Below are positions 15,092-23,940 of a DNA stretch of 64,000 nt, in pieces. The stretch spans positions 620,001-684,000 of the forward strand of contig NZ_JBITLV010000002.1 in assembly GCF_044465595.1 (NCBI RefSeq), written 5' to 3'. Positions within the stretch are counted from its first letter, which is position 1. Each line of letters begins with the position of its first letter. The stretch is from Spongisporangium articulatum. GTDB taxonomy: Bacteria; Actinomycetota; Actinomycetes; Actinomycetales; Kineosporiaceae. The notes under the pieces were generated by a model. The model was not told where the DNA came from. It searched no databases and saw only the letters and a program-made list of their open reading frames with translations. The position numbers were made by a program, and so were the translations under genes.

Positions 15092-16702
15092 TCAGGGCGC
15101 GTCGCGGTGCTCCAGCGGATCGGGGATCGGTTCGGCCACGACCTCCTGGCCGAACAGGTTCCGCGAGTGACGGCGGGGCAGCGTGTGGCCCTTGAAGTAC
15201 TCGGGCGCGAACCGCGAGTAGATCACCATCAGGACCACGCCGAAGGCCAGCGTCCCGATCCCCAGCACGAACACGCTGCCGATCCCCGCGATCGACGTCT
15301 CCCCGTAGTTCGGGTCGGCGTACTGGAAGCAGGCGATGACGAACGCGGCCAGCAGCAGCAACCCGCCCAGCAGGGGCGCGACGCCTCGGAGCAGGAGCGT
15401 CCGCCCGCTCGTGAACAGGTCGTGCCGGTAGAACCAGGCGCACGCGAAACCGGTGAGCCCGTAGTAGAAGGCGATCGCCAGGCCGAGGGCCGAGATCGAG
15501 TCGGCCAGGACGTTCTCGCTGATCAGCGTCAGCCCGACGTAGAACAGGATCGACACGCCACCCATCCACAGCGTGGAGTCGACCGGCGTCTGATGCTTGG
15601 CGTGGATGCGGGCGAAGTTCGTCGGCAGCGCCTTGAACGAGCCCATCGACAGGGACGTGCGCGCGGTCGGCAGGATCGTCGTCTGGGTGGACGCCGACGC
15701 CGAGGTGAGCACGGAGATCACCAGCAGGGCCTCCATCACGGTCCCGAACGCGCCGCTGCCGAACACGTTCGCGCCCAGCGCCTGGAAGACGTCGTCGGAG
15801 TTCTCCGGGTTGCCGAGCCCGATCCCCGACGTGCCAACTCCGGCGAAGGCCACGGTGGCGGTGCTGACGATCGCGTACGTGGCCAGCAGCAGGAGGGTCG
15901 ACAGGACGGCGGCCCGCCCCGGCGTCGTCCCCGGGTCGTCGCTCTCCTCGTTCACCGCCACGGCCGTGTCCCAGCCCCAGTAGATGAAGACCGCGATCAG
16001 CGTGGCCGTGACCATCCCGTTCAGGGTCAGGCCGCCGGGCCACAGCCAGCCGAGGCTCGGGTGCAGTGAACCCTCCGGCGCGTCGCCCGCGTAGACCTTG
16101 CCGAGAGCGATCACCGAGAAGATCACCAGGACGACGACTTCGGTGGCCAGCAGGCCGTACTGCAGGCGGGCCGAGACCTCGATCCCGCGGTAGCAGATGT
16201 AGGTCATGACGACGATCCAGACGATGCCCGCGACCGTCGTCCACAGGGAGCTGTCGGCCAGGCCGGCCGCGGAGTCCCAGCCGAACACGCCCATCAGCTT
16301 GAAACCGTAGGAGCCGGCGATCTGGGCGAGGTTGGCCATCACGATCACGTCGGCGGCGATGATGCCCCAGCCGCCCATCCAGCCGACCCACGGCCCGAAG
16401 GCGCGGGCGCTCCACGTGAACGTGGTGCCGCAGTCGGGTTCGGCCTTGTTCAGCTCCTGGTAGGCCAGCGCGATCAGGAACATCGGGACGAACGCCAGCA
16501 GCATGATCGCCGGCGCCTTGACCCCGACGATGCCGTCGCCGTCCGTCGTGGCCACGACGAAGCCGAGGCTCGCGGCCAGGCTGTACGCCGGGGCGGTCGA
16601 GGCGACCCCGACCACGACGCTGGAGAGCAGCCCGAGGGCGCCGCCCTTGAGGCCCTTGCCCGCCGCCTCGTCCCTGGACGGGCTCTCGCTGATCGCACTC
16701 AT
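15092..16702 (-). CDS. APC-superfamily amino acid/polyamine permease
   Basis: A 536-residue transporter with about twelve hydrophobic helices. It opens with the APC pattern LKGGALGLLSSVVVGVASTAPAYSLAASLG, and PDCGTTFTWSARAFGPWVGWMGGWG covers the helix 3 region. Helix 6 includes FIYWGWDTAVAVNEESDDPGTTPGRA, and TSASASTQTTILPTARTSLSMG is a conserved loop. The C-terminal 40 residues are hydrophilic (FAPEYFKGHTLPRRHSRNLFG). Length is normal. The substrate cannot be assigned. The gene stands alone, convergent with the ltrA remnant and upstream of the two-component system. Confidence 0.9.
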   Translation of the reverse strand: MSAISESPSRDEAAGKGLKGGALGLLSSVVVGVASTAPAYSLAASLGFVVATTDGDGIVGVKAPAIMLLAFVPMFLIALAYQELNKAEPDCGTTFTWSARAFGPWVGWMGGWGIIAADVIVMANLAQIAGSYGFKLMGVFGWDSAAGLADSSLWTTVAGIVWIVVMTYICYRGIEVSARLQYGLLATEVVVLVIFSVIALGKVYAGDAPEGSLHPSLGWLWPGGLTLNGMVTATLIAVFIYWGWDTAVAVNEESDDPGTTPGRAAVLSTLLLLATYAIVSTATVAFAGVGTSGIGLGNPENSDDVFQALGANVFGSGAFGTVMEALLVISVLTSASASTQTTILPTARTSLSMGSFKALPTNFARIHAKHQTPVDSTLWMGGVSILFYVGLTLISENVLADSISALGLAIAFYYGLTGFACAWFYRHDLFTSGRTLLLRGVAPLLGGLLLLAAFVIACFQYADPNYGETSIAGIGSVFVLGIGTLAFGVVLMVIYSRFAPEYFKGHTLPRRHSRNLFGQEVVAEPIPDPLEHRDAP

Positions 16703-16741
16703 GATCGGAAGGTACGCCCGGGCAACAGAGTCTGGGAAGGG

Positions 16742-17419
16742 TCAGCGGCGAGGCTGCACGAGCCCGCTCTCGTAGGCCAGGACGACGGCCTGGGCCCGGT
16801 CCCGCAGGTCGAGCTTCGTGAAGATCCGGCTGACGTGGGTCTTCACGGTCTGCTCGCCCAGCACCAGCTCCGCGGCGATCTCGGCGTTGGACAGCCCGCC
16901 GGCGATCAGCTGGAGCACCTCGGTCTCCCGCGGGGTGAGCGAGTTCAACCTCGGGGCAGGGGCTTTGGTGGACGACGGGCGCCGGGCGAACTCCTCGATC
17001 AGCCGCTTGGTCACGGTCGGGGCGAGGAGGCCGTCGCCGGCGGCGACGATCTGCACGGCCCGGATCAGCTCGTCGCCGCGCGCGTCCTTCAGCAGGAAGC
17101 CGCTGGCCCCGGCCCGCAGCGCCTCGTACACGTAGTCGTCGAGGTCGAAAGTGGTCAGCATCAACACCTTCGGCGGCCGGCCCAACGGTGAGGCCATGAT
17201 CCGGCGGGTCGCCTCGATGCCGTCCAGGGTGGGCATCCGGACGTCCATCAGGACGACGTCGGGCTCCAGTCGCAGCACCTCACGCACCGCCTGGGCGCCG
17301 TCGGCCGCCGACCCGATCACCTCGAGGTCCGGCTGCGCGTTCAGCAGCGCGGAGAAACCCTCCCGGACCATCGCCTGGTCGTCGACGACCATCACCCGCG
17401 TCGGGCTCACGCCACTCAC
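16742..17419 (-). CDS. NarL/LuxR-family response regulator
   Basis: A 225-residue regulator. The receiver domain has the acidic pair in VMVVDDQAMVREGF, the phospho-acceptor Asp in VVLMDVRMP (about residue 59), the switch Thr in LMLTTF and the Lys in FLLKDARGDEL. The C-terminal LuxR HTH is LTPRETEVLQLIAGGLSNAEIAAELVLGEQTVKTHVSRIFTKLDLRDRAQAVV. The GTG start overlaps the kinase stop as GTGA, so kinase and regulator are translationally coupled. The target is not evident; APC permease and the downstream intergenic region are candidates. Confidence 0.94.
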   Translation of the reverse strand: MSGVSPTRVMVVDDQAMVREGFSALLNAQPDLEVIGSAADGAQAVREVLRLEPDVVLMDVRMPTLDGIEATRRIMASPLGRPPKVLMLTTFDLDDYVYEALRAGASGFLLKDARGDELIRAVQIVAAGDGLLAPTVTKRLIEEFARRPSSTKAPAPRLNSLTPRETEVLQLIAGGLSNAEIAAELVLGEQTVKTHVSRIFTKLDLRDRAQAVVLAYESGLVQPRR

Positions 17420-18693
17420 GCGGGTCCCGCCGTGGCCAGCGGGAGGGTCGCGTGCACGGCGAACCCGCCGTCCCCGGTCGGCCCCGCGCTCATGCTCCCG
17501 CCCTCCGCCTGCACCCGTTCCCGCATCCCCGGCAGACCGTGCCCGCCGCCCGCCGCGTCGGGCGCGACCGGCTGGTCGGTGGCCTCGTTGACCACCAGCA
17601 GGTCGAGGGTGTCGGGCGCGCGGGACACGGTCAACCGGACCCCCGCGCCGGGCGCGTGCCGGGCCGCGTTGGCCAGGGCCTCCTGCACGATCCGGTAGGC
17701 CGCCAGCGACGTCCCGGGGCGCAGCCCCTCCAACCCGCCCCGCACCTCGGCGTCGATCCGCATCCCGGCCCGGCGGGCGCCGTCCACCAGGTCGTCCAGC
17801 ACCTCCAGCCCCGGCTGCGGGGCGTGCTCGGCCGCCTGTCCCTCCTGGCGCAGAACGTTCAGGAGAGAACGGGTCTCGGCCAGCGCCGAGCGTGCTGAGG
17901 TGCTGATGCTCTCCAGTTCGGCCCGCACGTCGGCGGGCAGCTCGCCCAACCGGTAGGGGGCGGTCTCGGCCTGCACCACGACCAGCGACATGTGGTGGGC
18001 GACGATGTCGTGCAGGTCGCGGGCGATCCGGGTGCGCTCCTCGAGGATGATCCGCCGGTCCATCTCCGCCTTGGCCGCCTCCTCCTGGCGGGCCAGGCGG
18101 CGCTGGGTGCGGACCAGTCGCCCCGACAGCAGGCCCAACAGCGCGACCGCGGTGACCGCGACGATCCAGCCCGCCCGGTCGCCCTCCGGCGTCCCCCAGT
18201 AGTAGAGCAGCGACGTGACGAACCAGGCGCCCACCCCGCGCCACACCTCTTCACGCGCACAGACGGCGAAAAGCAGCACGAAGAGCGCCAATCCGTGCAC
18301 GACGGGCCACTGCCACTCCAGCCCGGGCAGCGTCGGCACGGTGACGCCCAGCACGTAGGCCGAGGTGACCGAGATGGCCCAGCCGGTGGCCGGGAACCGG
18401 CTGACCGCCAGCAGCACCGGCAGACCCGCGATCGCCCCGAAGAAGGGCGCGACGCCCAGGCCGATGTCGTACGTGTACTCCGCGGTGCCGAACCCGACGA
18501 AGAAGAAGATGATCGCCAGCAGCCAGACCAGCCCGACCAGCAGCCGGCGGCGGGTGGTCAGGGTGCGGGCGTCGTCCGCGCTCAGCCACTGGTACGTCGC
18601 CCGGCCGCCCCGGACGCTCCAGCGGCCGGTGGCCGCCAGACCCCGCCCGAGACCTCGCCCGGTTCCGCGCAGTACTGCTCCGATGACACGCAC
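17416..18693 (-). CDS. Sensor histidine kinase (HisKA_3 type)
   Basis: A 425-residue membrane kinase. About five hydrophobic helices lie between residues 50 and 192. The dimerisation/phosphoacceptor domain follows, with LEERTRIARDLHDIVAHHMSLVVVQAE and His at about 228. The ATPase domain has YRIVQEALANAARHAPGAGV (N box) and GGGHGLPGMRERVQAEGG (G box). It has no extracellular sensory domain, only short loops, so it may sense within the membrane. It forms a standard pair with the downstream response regulator and is divergent from the phospholipase fusion at 18839. Confidence 0.93.
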   Translation of the reverse strand: MRVIGAVLRGTGRGLGRGLAATGRWSVRGGRATYQWLSADDARTLTTRRRLLVGLVWLLAIIFFFVGFGTAEYTYDIGLGVAPFFGAIAGLPVLLAVSRFPATGWAISVTSAYVLGVTVPTLPGLEWQWPVVHGLALFVLLFAVCAREEVWRGVGAWFVTSLLYYWGTPEGDRAGWIVAVTAVALLGLLSGRLVRTQRRLARQEEAAKAEMDRRIILEERTRIARDLHDIVAHHMSLVVVQAETAPYRLGELPADVRAELESISTSARSALAETRSLLNVLRQEGQAAEHAPQPGLEVLDDLVDGARRAGMRIDAEVRGGLEGLRPGTSLAAYRIVQEALANAARHAPGAGVRLTVSRAPDTLDLLVVNEATDQPVAPDAAGGGHGLPGMRERVQAEGGSMSAGPTGDGGFAVHATLPLATAGPA

Positions 18694-18838
18694 GTCCCCG
18701 ACCCTAAACAGCCCCGGCCGGGCTCGGCGTCACCCTGGGGAGGGATGTTCCCGCCCGGCGTAACCCCGCCGGGGGAGCGGCAAAACCCCACGTCAGAGCG
18801 ACGATCGCGAGGCCGTCCGGTTCCTACTTTCCGGCGTC

Positions 18839-20863
18839 ATGAGCTCGAACCGACGCCTCTGCGTCCTCCTGGCCACCCTGACCGGCCTCGCCGCCGCCCT
18901 CCTGGTCGCCCAGCTCGCCGGCGGCTGGGGGTGGGCGCGCAGCACCGGGACGCAGCAGCCGGACGCCGCCCGCGCGGTTGCGGCGCTGGCCGGCGGTTCC
19001 ACCCCGGTCCGGTTCCCCGCCGACTTCGCGTCGGTACTGGGGTACGCGCCGGCCGTCGAGCCGGTGAACGGTTCGCCGGCGCCGGTGCGCGCGGACGGCG
19101 GGTGCTCGTCGCCGTGGGGCGCGACCTCCTACGACTTCGGGGCGCCCTGCCGGCAGCACGACCTCGGTTACGACCTGCTGCGCTACGCCGGTCTGAAGGG
19201 CCAGCCGCTGGGGGCGTGGGCGCGGCGGGCCGTCGACGGGCACTTCCACGACGAGCTGGCCGAGCGGTGCGGCGGTGGGCTGCGCTGCTCGGCGGTCGCC
19301 GCGTTCTACGTCGACGCCGTGCGGTTCAACTCGTGGCGGCAGGGCTGGGGCGTGCCGGTCGTCGAACCGCTGGATGAGCTGCTGGCGCCGGTGTTCGCCG
19401 GCGTCTTCGCCGGGGTCGTCGCGGGTGTGCTGGTCGGGGCGTCGCGGGTGCGGCGCCGCGGCCTGTCGTTCGTGCGGACGGCGGTCGCCTCGCCCCGGCT
19501 GCTGGGCCGGGCCGGGTCGCTGCTCGTCGCCGCGTCCGTGCTGGCGCTGTGCCTCCAGCCGGCGTCGGTGCCGCGGCCGCTGTGGGCCCAGGCGCTGATC
19601 GCCGGGGCCGCGGCCGGGCAGGCGTACCTGCTGGGCGGCCCGTTCGGTGGTCTGTTCGCCCGGGTCCCGGGCCGGCGGTGGCGGGTCGCGGCGCTTGCGC
19701 TGATCCCGGTCGTACTGGGGTGGGGTGCGGTCGCGGCGGTGGCGTCGCAGCTGCGGCTGCTCGGCGAGGTCGGGCGGAGCGTGCCCGTGCCGGGCACCGA
19801 GCTGCTGGCGGTGCCGCTGGCGGCGGCCGTGGCGGCGCTGCTGGTGCTGGCCGTCCACGGGGTGCTGCGCGTCGTAACCCGTGGGACCCGCGCCCTGGTG
19901 AGCGGGTTGGCGCGTCCGGTCGGCCGGCGACTGGCGGCGGTGCTGCTGGTGCCCGGCCTGGTGATCGGGGTCGGCACCGCGGAAGCCGCCGCGGCCGCGC
20001 CCTTCGCCCCCGTCGCCTCCGGCGTGCCCAGCCGAAGCACAGAAATGACGCCGCAGACGGCCGAATCTCTGTGCTTCGGGTCGGCATGCCGGGCCGAGTT
20101 GGGGGCCAAGGGGCGCCAGTTCCTGTCCGGGACGACGCCCGCCGGGCCGGGCGCCTCGGCGCCCGTCCGGGTGTACGTGGGCCGCGATCAGGCGTCGTCG
20201 GCGCGGGCCCGGGCCGCGCTGGCCGTCGCCGAGTTGGAGCGCGCCGGTGGGTTCGACAAGTCGGTGCTGCTGCTCGCCGTCCCGACCGGGTCCGGGTGGG
20301 TGAACCCGGAGGCGGTCGCCGAGCTGGAACTGCTGCGGCACGGGGACGTGGCCAGCGTGGCCGTGCAGTACGCGGCGTCGCCGAGCTGGTTGGCGTACGT
20401 GCGCGGCGGCGAGGGCGTGCAGGCGACGGTGCGGGCCCTGGTCTCCGCGGTGCACGAACAGGTGGCGGCCCGGCCCGCGTCGAAGCGTCCGACGGTGCTG
20501 CTGTACGGCGAGAGTCTCGGCGCCTGGGGTGGTCTGAACGCCTACCCCGATCGGGACCGGCTGTTCCGCCAGGTCGACGGCGCGCTGTGGGTCGGCGTGC
20601 CCTCGGGCGCCGGTGCGCATCTGTCCGGGGCCGACGAGTACCCGGAGCGGGTCGTCGTCCACCCCGACGACCCGGTGCCCGCCTGGACACCCGCGCTGAT
20701 GGTGCACCCCGTACCCGAATGGCACCACCAGTGGCTGCCTTTCGTCTCCTTCTGGCGAGCGACCGCCGACGTCGTCTCGGCCCTGAACACGCCGGCCGGC
20801 CATGGCCACCGGTACGGCGCCGAGCTGGCCGACGACTGGCGGGCCCTCACCGTCGCGGCGTGA
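18839..20863 (+). CDS. Fusion of prokaryotic phospholipase A2, membrane segment and alpha/beta-hydrolase
   Basis: A 674-residue multidomain protein. A signal-anchor-like helix (residues 7-28) precedes a secreted-type bacterial phospholipase A2 domain, with GGCSSPWGATSYDF and the catalytic CRQHDLGYDLLRYAG (His107-Asp108) and paired cysteines. Five to six hydrophobic helices follow (about 183-385). The C-terminal Abhydrolase_9-type domain (about 395-665) has PTGSGWVNPEAVAELE, the nucleophile elbow GESLG (Ser559), a candidate Asp in VVVHPDDPVPAW and His in the terminal NTPAGHGHRYG. Both lipase modules look intact. The joint arrangement suggests a membrane-bound phospholipid-degrading or remodelling enzyme. 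A poor ribosome-binding site precedes the ATG. Confidence 0.85.
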   Translation: MSSNRRLCVLLATLTGLAAALLVAQLAGGWGWARSTGTQQPDAARAVAALAGGSTPVRFPADFASVLGYAPAVEPVNGSPAPVRADGGCSSPWGATSYDFGAPCRQHDLGYDLLRYAGLKGQPLGAWARRAVDGHFHDELAERCGGGLRCSAVAAFYVDAVRFNSWRQGWGVPVVEPLDELLAPVFAGVFAGVVAGVLVGASRVRRRGLSFVRTAVASPRLLGRAGSLLVAASVLALCLQPASVPRPLWAQALIAGAAAGQAYLLGGPFGGLFARVPGRRWRVAALALIPVVLGWGAVAAVASQLRLLGEVGRSVPVPGTELLAVPLAAAVAALLVLAVHGVLRVVTRGTRALVSGLARPVGRRLAAVLLVPGLVIGVGTAEAAAAAPFAPVASGVPSRSTEMTPQTAESLCFGSACRAELGAKGRQFLSGTTPAGPGASAPVRVYVGRDQASSARARAALAVAELERAGGFDKSVLLLAVPTGSGWVNPEAVAELELLRHGDVASVAVQYAASPSWLAYVRGGEGVQATVRALVSAVHEQVAARPASKRPTVLLYGESLGAWGGLNAYPDRDRLFRQVDGALWVGVPSGAGAHLSGADEYPERVVVHPDDPVPAWTPALMVHPVPEWHHQWLPFVSFWRATADVVSALNTPAGHGHRYGAELADDWRALTVAA

Positions 20864-20938
20864 GCGGCGTGCCTGAGACCGGGATGCGCGGGTAGGGGAC
20901 AGGCGCGAAGATCGAACGATCCGGACGAGGAGGCGGCC

Positions 20939-21676
20939 GTGGACGTGAGTGACCTGGCGGCCAGTCACGGGCAGGGCTGGCTGCAGGTGGGCGAGCTGCT
21001 GCTGGCCTTCGGGCTGTCCGCGGCCGTCGGGCTGGAACGGCACCTGCGGGGCAAGAGCGCCGGGCTACGGACCCAGACCATCGTCGGGGTCTCGTCGGCG
21101 CTGTTCATGCTGGTCAGCAAGTACGGGTTCGGGGACGTCCTGGCGGAGGGGTACGTGGTGCTCGACCCCTCGCGGGTAGCCGCGCAGATCGTCTCGGGCA
21201 TCGGCTTTCTCGGCGCCGGGTTGATCCTCATCCGGGGGGACAGCATCCAGGGGCTGACGACGGCGGCGTCGGTGTGGGAGACCGCGGCGATCGGTACGGC
21301 GGCGGGCGCGGGACTGCCGCTGCTGGCCCTGATCGTGACGGTGCTGCACTTCGTCTCGGTGTTCGGGTTCACCTGGCTGGTGCACCGGTTCCCCCGCCGG
21401 GGGGCGCCCGACGTGCGGCTGCGGATCGGGTACCGGGACGGTCAGGGGTCGCTGCGGCAACTTCTGGGTCTCAGTACCGACGGCGGGTGGAGCGTCACCC
21501 AGCTGCGGACCAGCGAGCACCGCGTCGACGGCGAACCGCGCGTCACGGCGATCCTCGACCTCACCCACCCGGTCGCCGGTGCGCCCGACCCCGCAGCGGA
21601 CGACCTCGTCGCGCGGCTCGCCGCCGTCGCCGGGGTGACCGACATCCGCCGTGAGGACCGCGACGACCTGGAGTAG
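20939..21676 (+). CDS. MgtC/SapB-family membrane protein
   Basis: A 245-residue protein with the MgtC core: LLLAFGLSAAVGLERHLRGKSAGLRTQTIVGVSSALFML, then ARVAAQIVSGIGFLGAGLILIRGDSIQGLTTAASVWETAAIGTAAG-type motifs (the family GIGFLGAG and GLTTAA are exact). There are about five membrane helices, followed by an ACT-like soluble C-terminus (residues 160-240). MgtC proteins are linked to low-magnesium survival and phosphate homeostasis. CGAGGAGG precedes the GTG. It lies 75 nt after the phospholipase fusion and may be co-transcribed with it. Confidence 0.92.
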   Translation: MDVSDLAASHGQGWLQVGELLLAFGLSAAVGLERHLRGKSAGLRTQTIVGVSSALFMLVSKYGFGDVLAEGYVVLDPSRVAAQIVSGIGFLGAGLILIRGDSIQGLTTAASVWETAAIGTAAGAGLPLLALIVTVLHFVSVFGFTWLVHRFPRRGAPDVRLRIGYRDGQGSLRQLLGLSTDGGWSVTQLRTSEHRVDGEPRVTAILDLTHPVAGAPDPAADDLVARLAAVAGVTDIRREDRDDLE

Positions 21677-21689
21677 CACCCGGAGTAGT

Positions 21690-22610
21690 TCAGCCGCCGA
21701 CGCGCAGGTAGTGCGCCCAGTAGCCCCGGGCGTCGCCGTACGGCTCGGCCAGGCGGGCCAGCTCGGCCGCGTCGACCGCGTGCCCGTACACCCGGCTCGC
21801 GGCCCTCAGCATCTCGGCGTCGTCGGAGCCCCGCTCCATCCGGCCCAACCCACGGATCAGCACGAACGTGGCCGACCAGGGCCCGATCCCGGGCAGGGAG
21901 AGGAGGAACTGCTCGACCTCCTCGTACGGGGCGTGGCGCAGGAACGACTCGTCGACCTCGGCCAGCTGCTGCAGTGTGCGGTGGAGGTACGAGGCCTTGC
22001 GGGTGTTGCGGACGTGCTCGGCCAGCTGCTCCTCGCTGAGCCGGTTCAGCTCGTTGAGCGACGGGAACGGCTGCAACTCGTACCCGAAGGCCTGCACCGG
22101 CGGGTTGAGCGCGGCCATCAGCCGGGCCTTCGCGTCGCGGGCCACCGCCATCGGGGTGCGCTGGGCCAGGATCGCCCACACGACGTGCTCGACCGGGGTC
22201 GGGAACTTCACCTGGTGGTAGCCGCGCAGCTCGGCCTCGACCGCGGCGAAGGCCGGGTCCTGACCGGCGCCGGCCAGCAGGGGGGAGAGGTCGTCGTCCA
22301 GCGACAGGAAGAAGCTCAACCGGTCGGTGACCGCCTCGCGCAGCACCGCGTCGACCGGGTCGGGTGACGCGACGTCGACCACGAGCCCGCCCGGGCCGGC
22401 GCCGATGCGCGTCGCGACCGTGTGCCCGTACAACCGCCAGGCCTTGACCAGCGCCCCGTCGGCCACCACCTGCTCGCCGCGGGTGGCCGGGAACCCGGCG
22501 ACGAACTCCAGCGCGTGCCGGAACTCGAACGGTTGCCGCGCCGCGATTCTCAGTCTCGCCTCGTGCACGGCCCGAACCCTGTCCCTCGTCGTGACGGTCG
22601 CTGTACTCAT
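21690..22610 (-). CDS. AlkA-like DNA-3-methyladenine glycosylase (HhH-GPD)
   Basis: A 306-residue base-excision repair protein. The second half has the HhH-GPD fold: VEHVVWAILAQRTPMAVARDAKARL, the hairpin FLLSLPGIGPWSATFVLIRGLGRMERGSDDAEML with the catalytic Asp in the last part, and a terminal YGDARGYWAHYLR. The N-terminal half is an AlkA_N-like beta domain. It would excise alkylated purines; the exact lesion is unknown. Start is MSTATVTTRDRV at 22610. Convergent with mgtC, 13 nt apart. Confidence 0.87.
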   Translation of the reverse strand: MSTATVTTRDRVRAVHEARLRIAARQPFEFRHALEFVAGFPATRGEQVVADGALVKAWRLYGHTVATRIGAGPGGLVVDVASPDPVDAVLREAVTDRLSFFLSLDDDLSPLLAGAGQDPAFAAVEAELRGYHQVKFPTPVEHVVWAILAQRTPMAVARDAKARLMAALNPPVQAFGYELQPFPSLNELNRLSEEQLAEHVRNTRKASYLHRTLQQLAEVDESFLRHAPYEEVEQFLLSLPGIGPWSATFVLIRGLGRMERGSDDAEMLRAASRVYGHAVDAAELARLAEPYGDARGYWAHYLRVGG

Positions 22611-22696
22611 GACGGGGACGCTAGGCCCGACCACCGACAGTCTCGCGGGATCGGCTGTTCGGAGGGGTTGACGAGGCGGTCGCCGCTCGTCAAACA

Positions 22697-22712
22697 TCGA
22701 ACACATGTTCGA
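22697..22712 (+). promoter_or_regulatory. Perfect LexA (SOS) box overlapping a start codon
   Basis: TCGAAC-ACAT-GTTCGA is a perfect match to the actinobacterial SOS box TCGAAC-N4-GTTCGA. The ATG of the 66-aa reading frame (22705) lies inside it. The same offset of ATG within the box occurs at the 13E12 gene (32742-32757) and at 41092-41107. Confidence 0.8.
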
Positions 22713-22905
22713 AGATGATGCGGACGAGGTCGAGTGGGTGCTCGCGACGTACAGGCGACTCGAGGAGGCGGCCGCGGCCGACTTCGAGGGCATGTCGCAG
22801 CAGGACATGATGAGGCTGTGGGTCGACGCCGAGGCGGTGCGCAGCTACGCCGAACGCCGTCGGGTCGAAGCGGTGCGCGAGCTCGAAAGGCGCCGCGCGT
22901 CCTGA
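22705..22905 (+). CDS. 66-aa protein resembling the N-terminus of DUF222/13E12 proteins, possibly a remnant
   Basis: The short frame reads MFEDDADEVEWVLATYRRLEE, then SQQDMMRLWVDAEAVRSYAERRRVEAVRELERRRAS. The pattern of the second half matches the N-terminal helix of the complete 13E12 protein at 31367 (DDRVLLAGLRAVQRAKAALA, then ELELVAELSRRRA). Its ATG lies inside a LexA box at the same position as in that gene. I infer a truncated 13E12 5' end that keeps its SOS operator, or a small SOS-induced protein derived from one. No ribosome-binding site is visible, so translation would be leaderless or weak. Confidence 0.55.
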   Translation: MFEDDADEVEWVLATYRRLEEAAAADFEGMSQQDMMRLWVDAEAVRSYAERRRVEAVRELERRRAS

Positions 22906-22909
22906 GAAC

Positions 22910-23410
22910 TCAACCGACGTTGGGCTTCTCGGGGGCTCCGCTCTCGTCGTGCTGATCAGAGTCGCCGTCCAGCTCGCGGGTGAAGAACGAGATGCGCCCG
23001 TCGGCCTCCAGCACGGCCAGCTCGATCTGGGCCAGCCGGCGGATGCCCTGCTCGCGCGCCGAGGCGAACAGGTCCGAGACCGACATCTGCTCGCCGGAGA
23101 GGGCTTTCAGGTCGGGTTGCCCGTCGCGGAGGATGGCGATGGCCGTCCCGTGGGTGAAGGGTCGCGTGCGCGGCCAGTGGCTCTGCACCAGCGAGACGCC
23201 GGCGGTCAGCACCGCGAACGTCGAGATGGCCAGCACCGCACCGGTGATCGAGTAGTCCTGCTGCGTCACGCCCTGCTGGACGAGGTCGCCCATCGCGACG
23301 TACAGCACGAGCTGGAAGGTGCTCAGCTCGCCGAGCGTGGCCCGGCCCAGGGCGCGGGTCACGAGCCACAGGAACAGGTAGATGACCGCGGCGCGGAAGA
23401 CGATCTCCAT
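22910..23410 (-). CDS. DUF421 (YetF-like) membrane protein
   Basis: A 166-residue DUF421 protein. Two to three helices (residues 5-25, 33-50, 58-78) include the family segment RALGRATLGELSTFQLVLYVAMGDLVQQ. The cytoplasmic domain carries GTAIAILRDGQPDLKALSGEQMSVSDLFASAREQGI and IELAVLEADGRISFF, which match the YetF/YdfR C-terminal fold. The function of the family is unresolved. The ATG overlaps the stop of the upstream gene (TGATG), so the two are coupled. A charged tail replaces any further domain. Confidence 0.9.
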   Translation of the reverse strand: MEIVFRAAVIYLFLWLVTRALGRATLGELSTFQLVLYVAMGDLVQQGVTQQDYSITGAVLAISTFAVLTAGVSLVQSHWPRTRPFTHGTAIAILRDGQPDLKALSGEQMSVSDLFASAREQGIRRLAQIELAVLEADGRISFFTRELDGDSDQHDESGAPEKPNVG

Positions 23411-23940
23411 CAGGGCACCAGCCAGGTCCGGTAGTCGACGTGGGTGACCTCGCGACCGTCGACGATCAGCGTCGTCCGCCCGGTCCGGCCCCGCTGACTG
23501 GCCGGCTGGATGTAGGCGTCGTAGGCGACGGTGAAGCTCGTCGCCCCCTCCGGCGGCGCGAACGTCTGGTAGAGCACGCCACCGGCCGCGGTCTCGGAGT
23601 CGGGTTCCGGTGAGAATCCCTGCGTTTCGAACATCTCGAAGTACGTGGACGACGTCGCGAGCGTGAGCTCACCGTCGAACCCGTCCGCCCGGGTCACCGT
23701 GACCTTCCACGGCGAGTCGAGCCCGGCTCGTGAGACGCGCGCGTAGTCGAGGGCGATCGAGTACCCTCCGCCCGACGCCCGCGCCGTGCTGGTGTGCACG
23801 CCGAGCAGCCCCGTCGCCCCGGCCAGCACGACGACCAGCAGCACGACGAGCGCGGCCCGCCGCCCCATCAGGCCGCGCCGGATCTCGGAGGCGTCCTTGA
23901 CCTCGGCGACCGTCGAATCGCCGACCCGATCCTCACTCAC
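23410..23940 (-). CDS. Single-pass membrane protein with beta-rich ectodomain, unknown function
   Basis: A 176-residue protein I do not recognise. A charged cytoplasmic N-terminus (about 35 residues) precedes one strong hydrophobic helix, ALVVLLVVVLAGATGLLGV. An extracytoplasmic domain follows, with alternating strands and many aromatic residues (WKVTVTRADGFDGELTLATSSTYFEMFETQGF, TSFTVAYDAYIQPASQRGR, TTLIVDGREVTHVDYRTWLVP) that suggests an immunoglobulin-like fold. GTG at 23940 was taken as the start. Its stop overlaps the start of the DUF421 gene, so the two proteins may work together at the membrane. Confidence 0.75.
   Translation of the reverse strand: MSEDRVGDSTVAEVKDASEIRRGLMGRRAALVVLLVVVLAGATGLLGVHTSTARASGGGYSIALDYARVSRAGLDSPWKVTVTRADGFDGELTLATSSTYFEMFETQGFSPEPDSETAAGGVLYQTFAPPEGATSFTVAYDAYIQPASQRGRTGRTTLIVDGREVTHVDYRTWLVP

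Noticed and set aside
18754..18773. CCCGGCG/CGCCGGG hairpin between the sensor kinase and the phospholipase fusion as a response-regulator site.
   Set aside because: A 7-bp GC stem is expected by chance in this composition and there is no second copy elsewhere.
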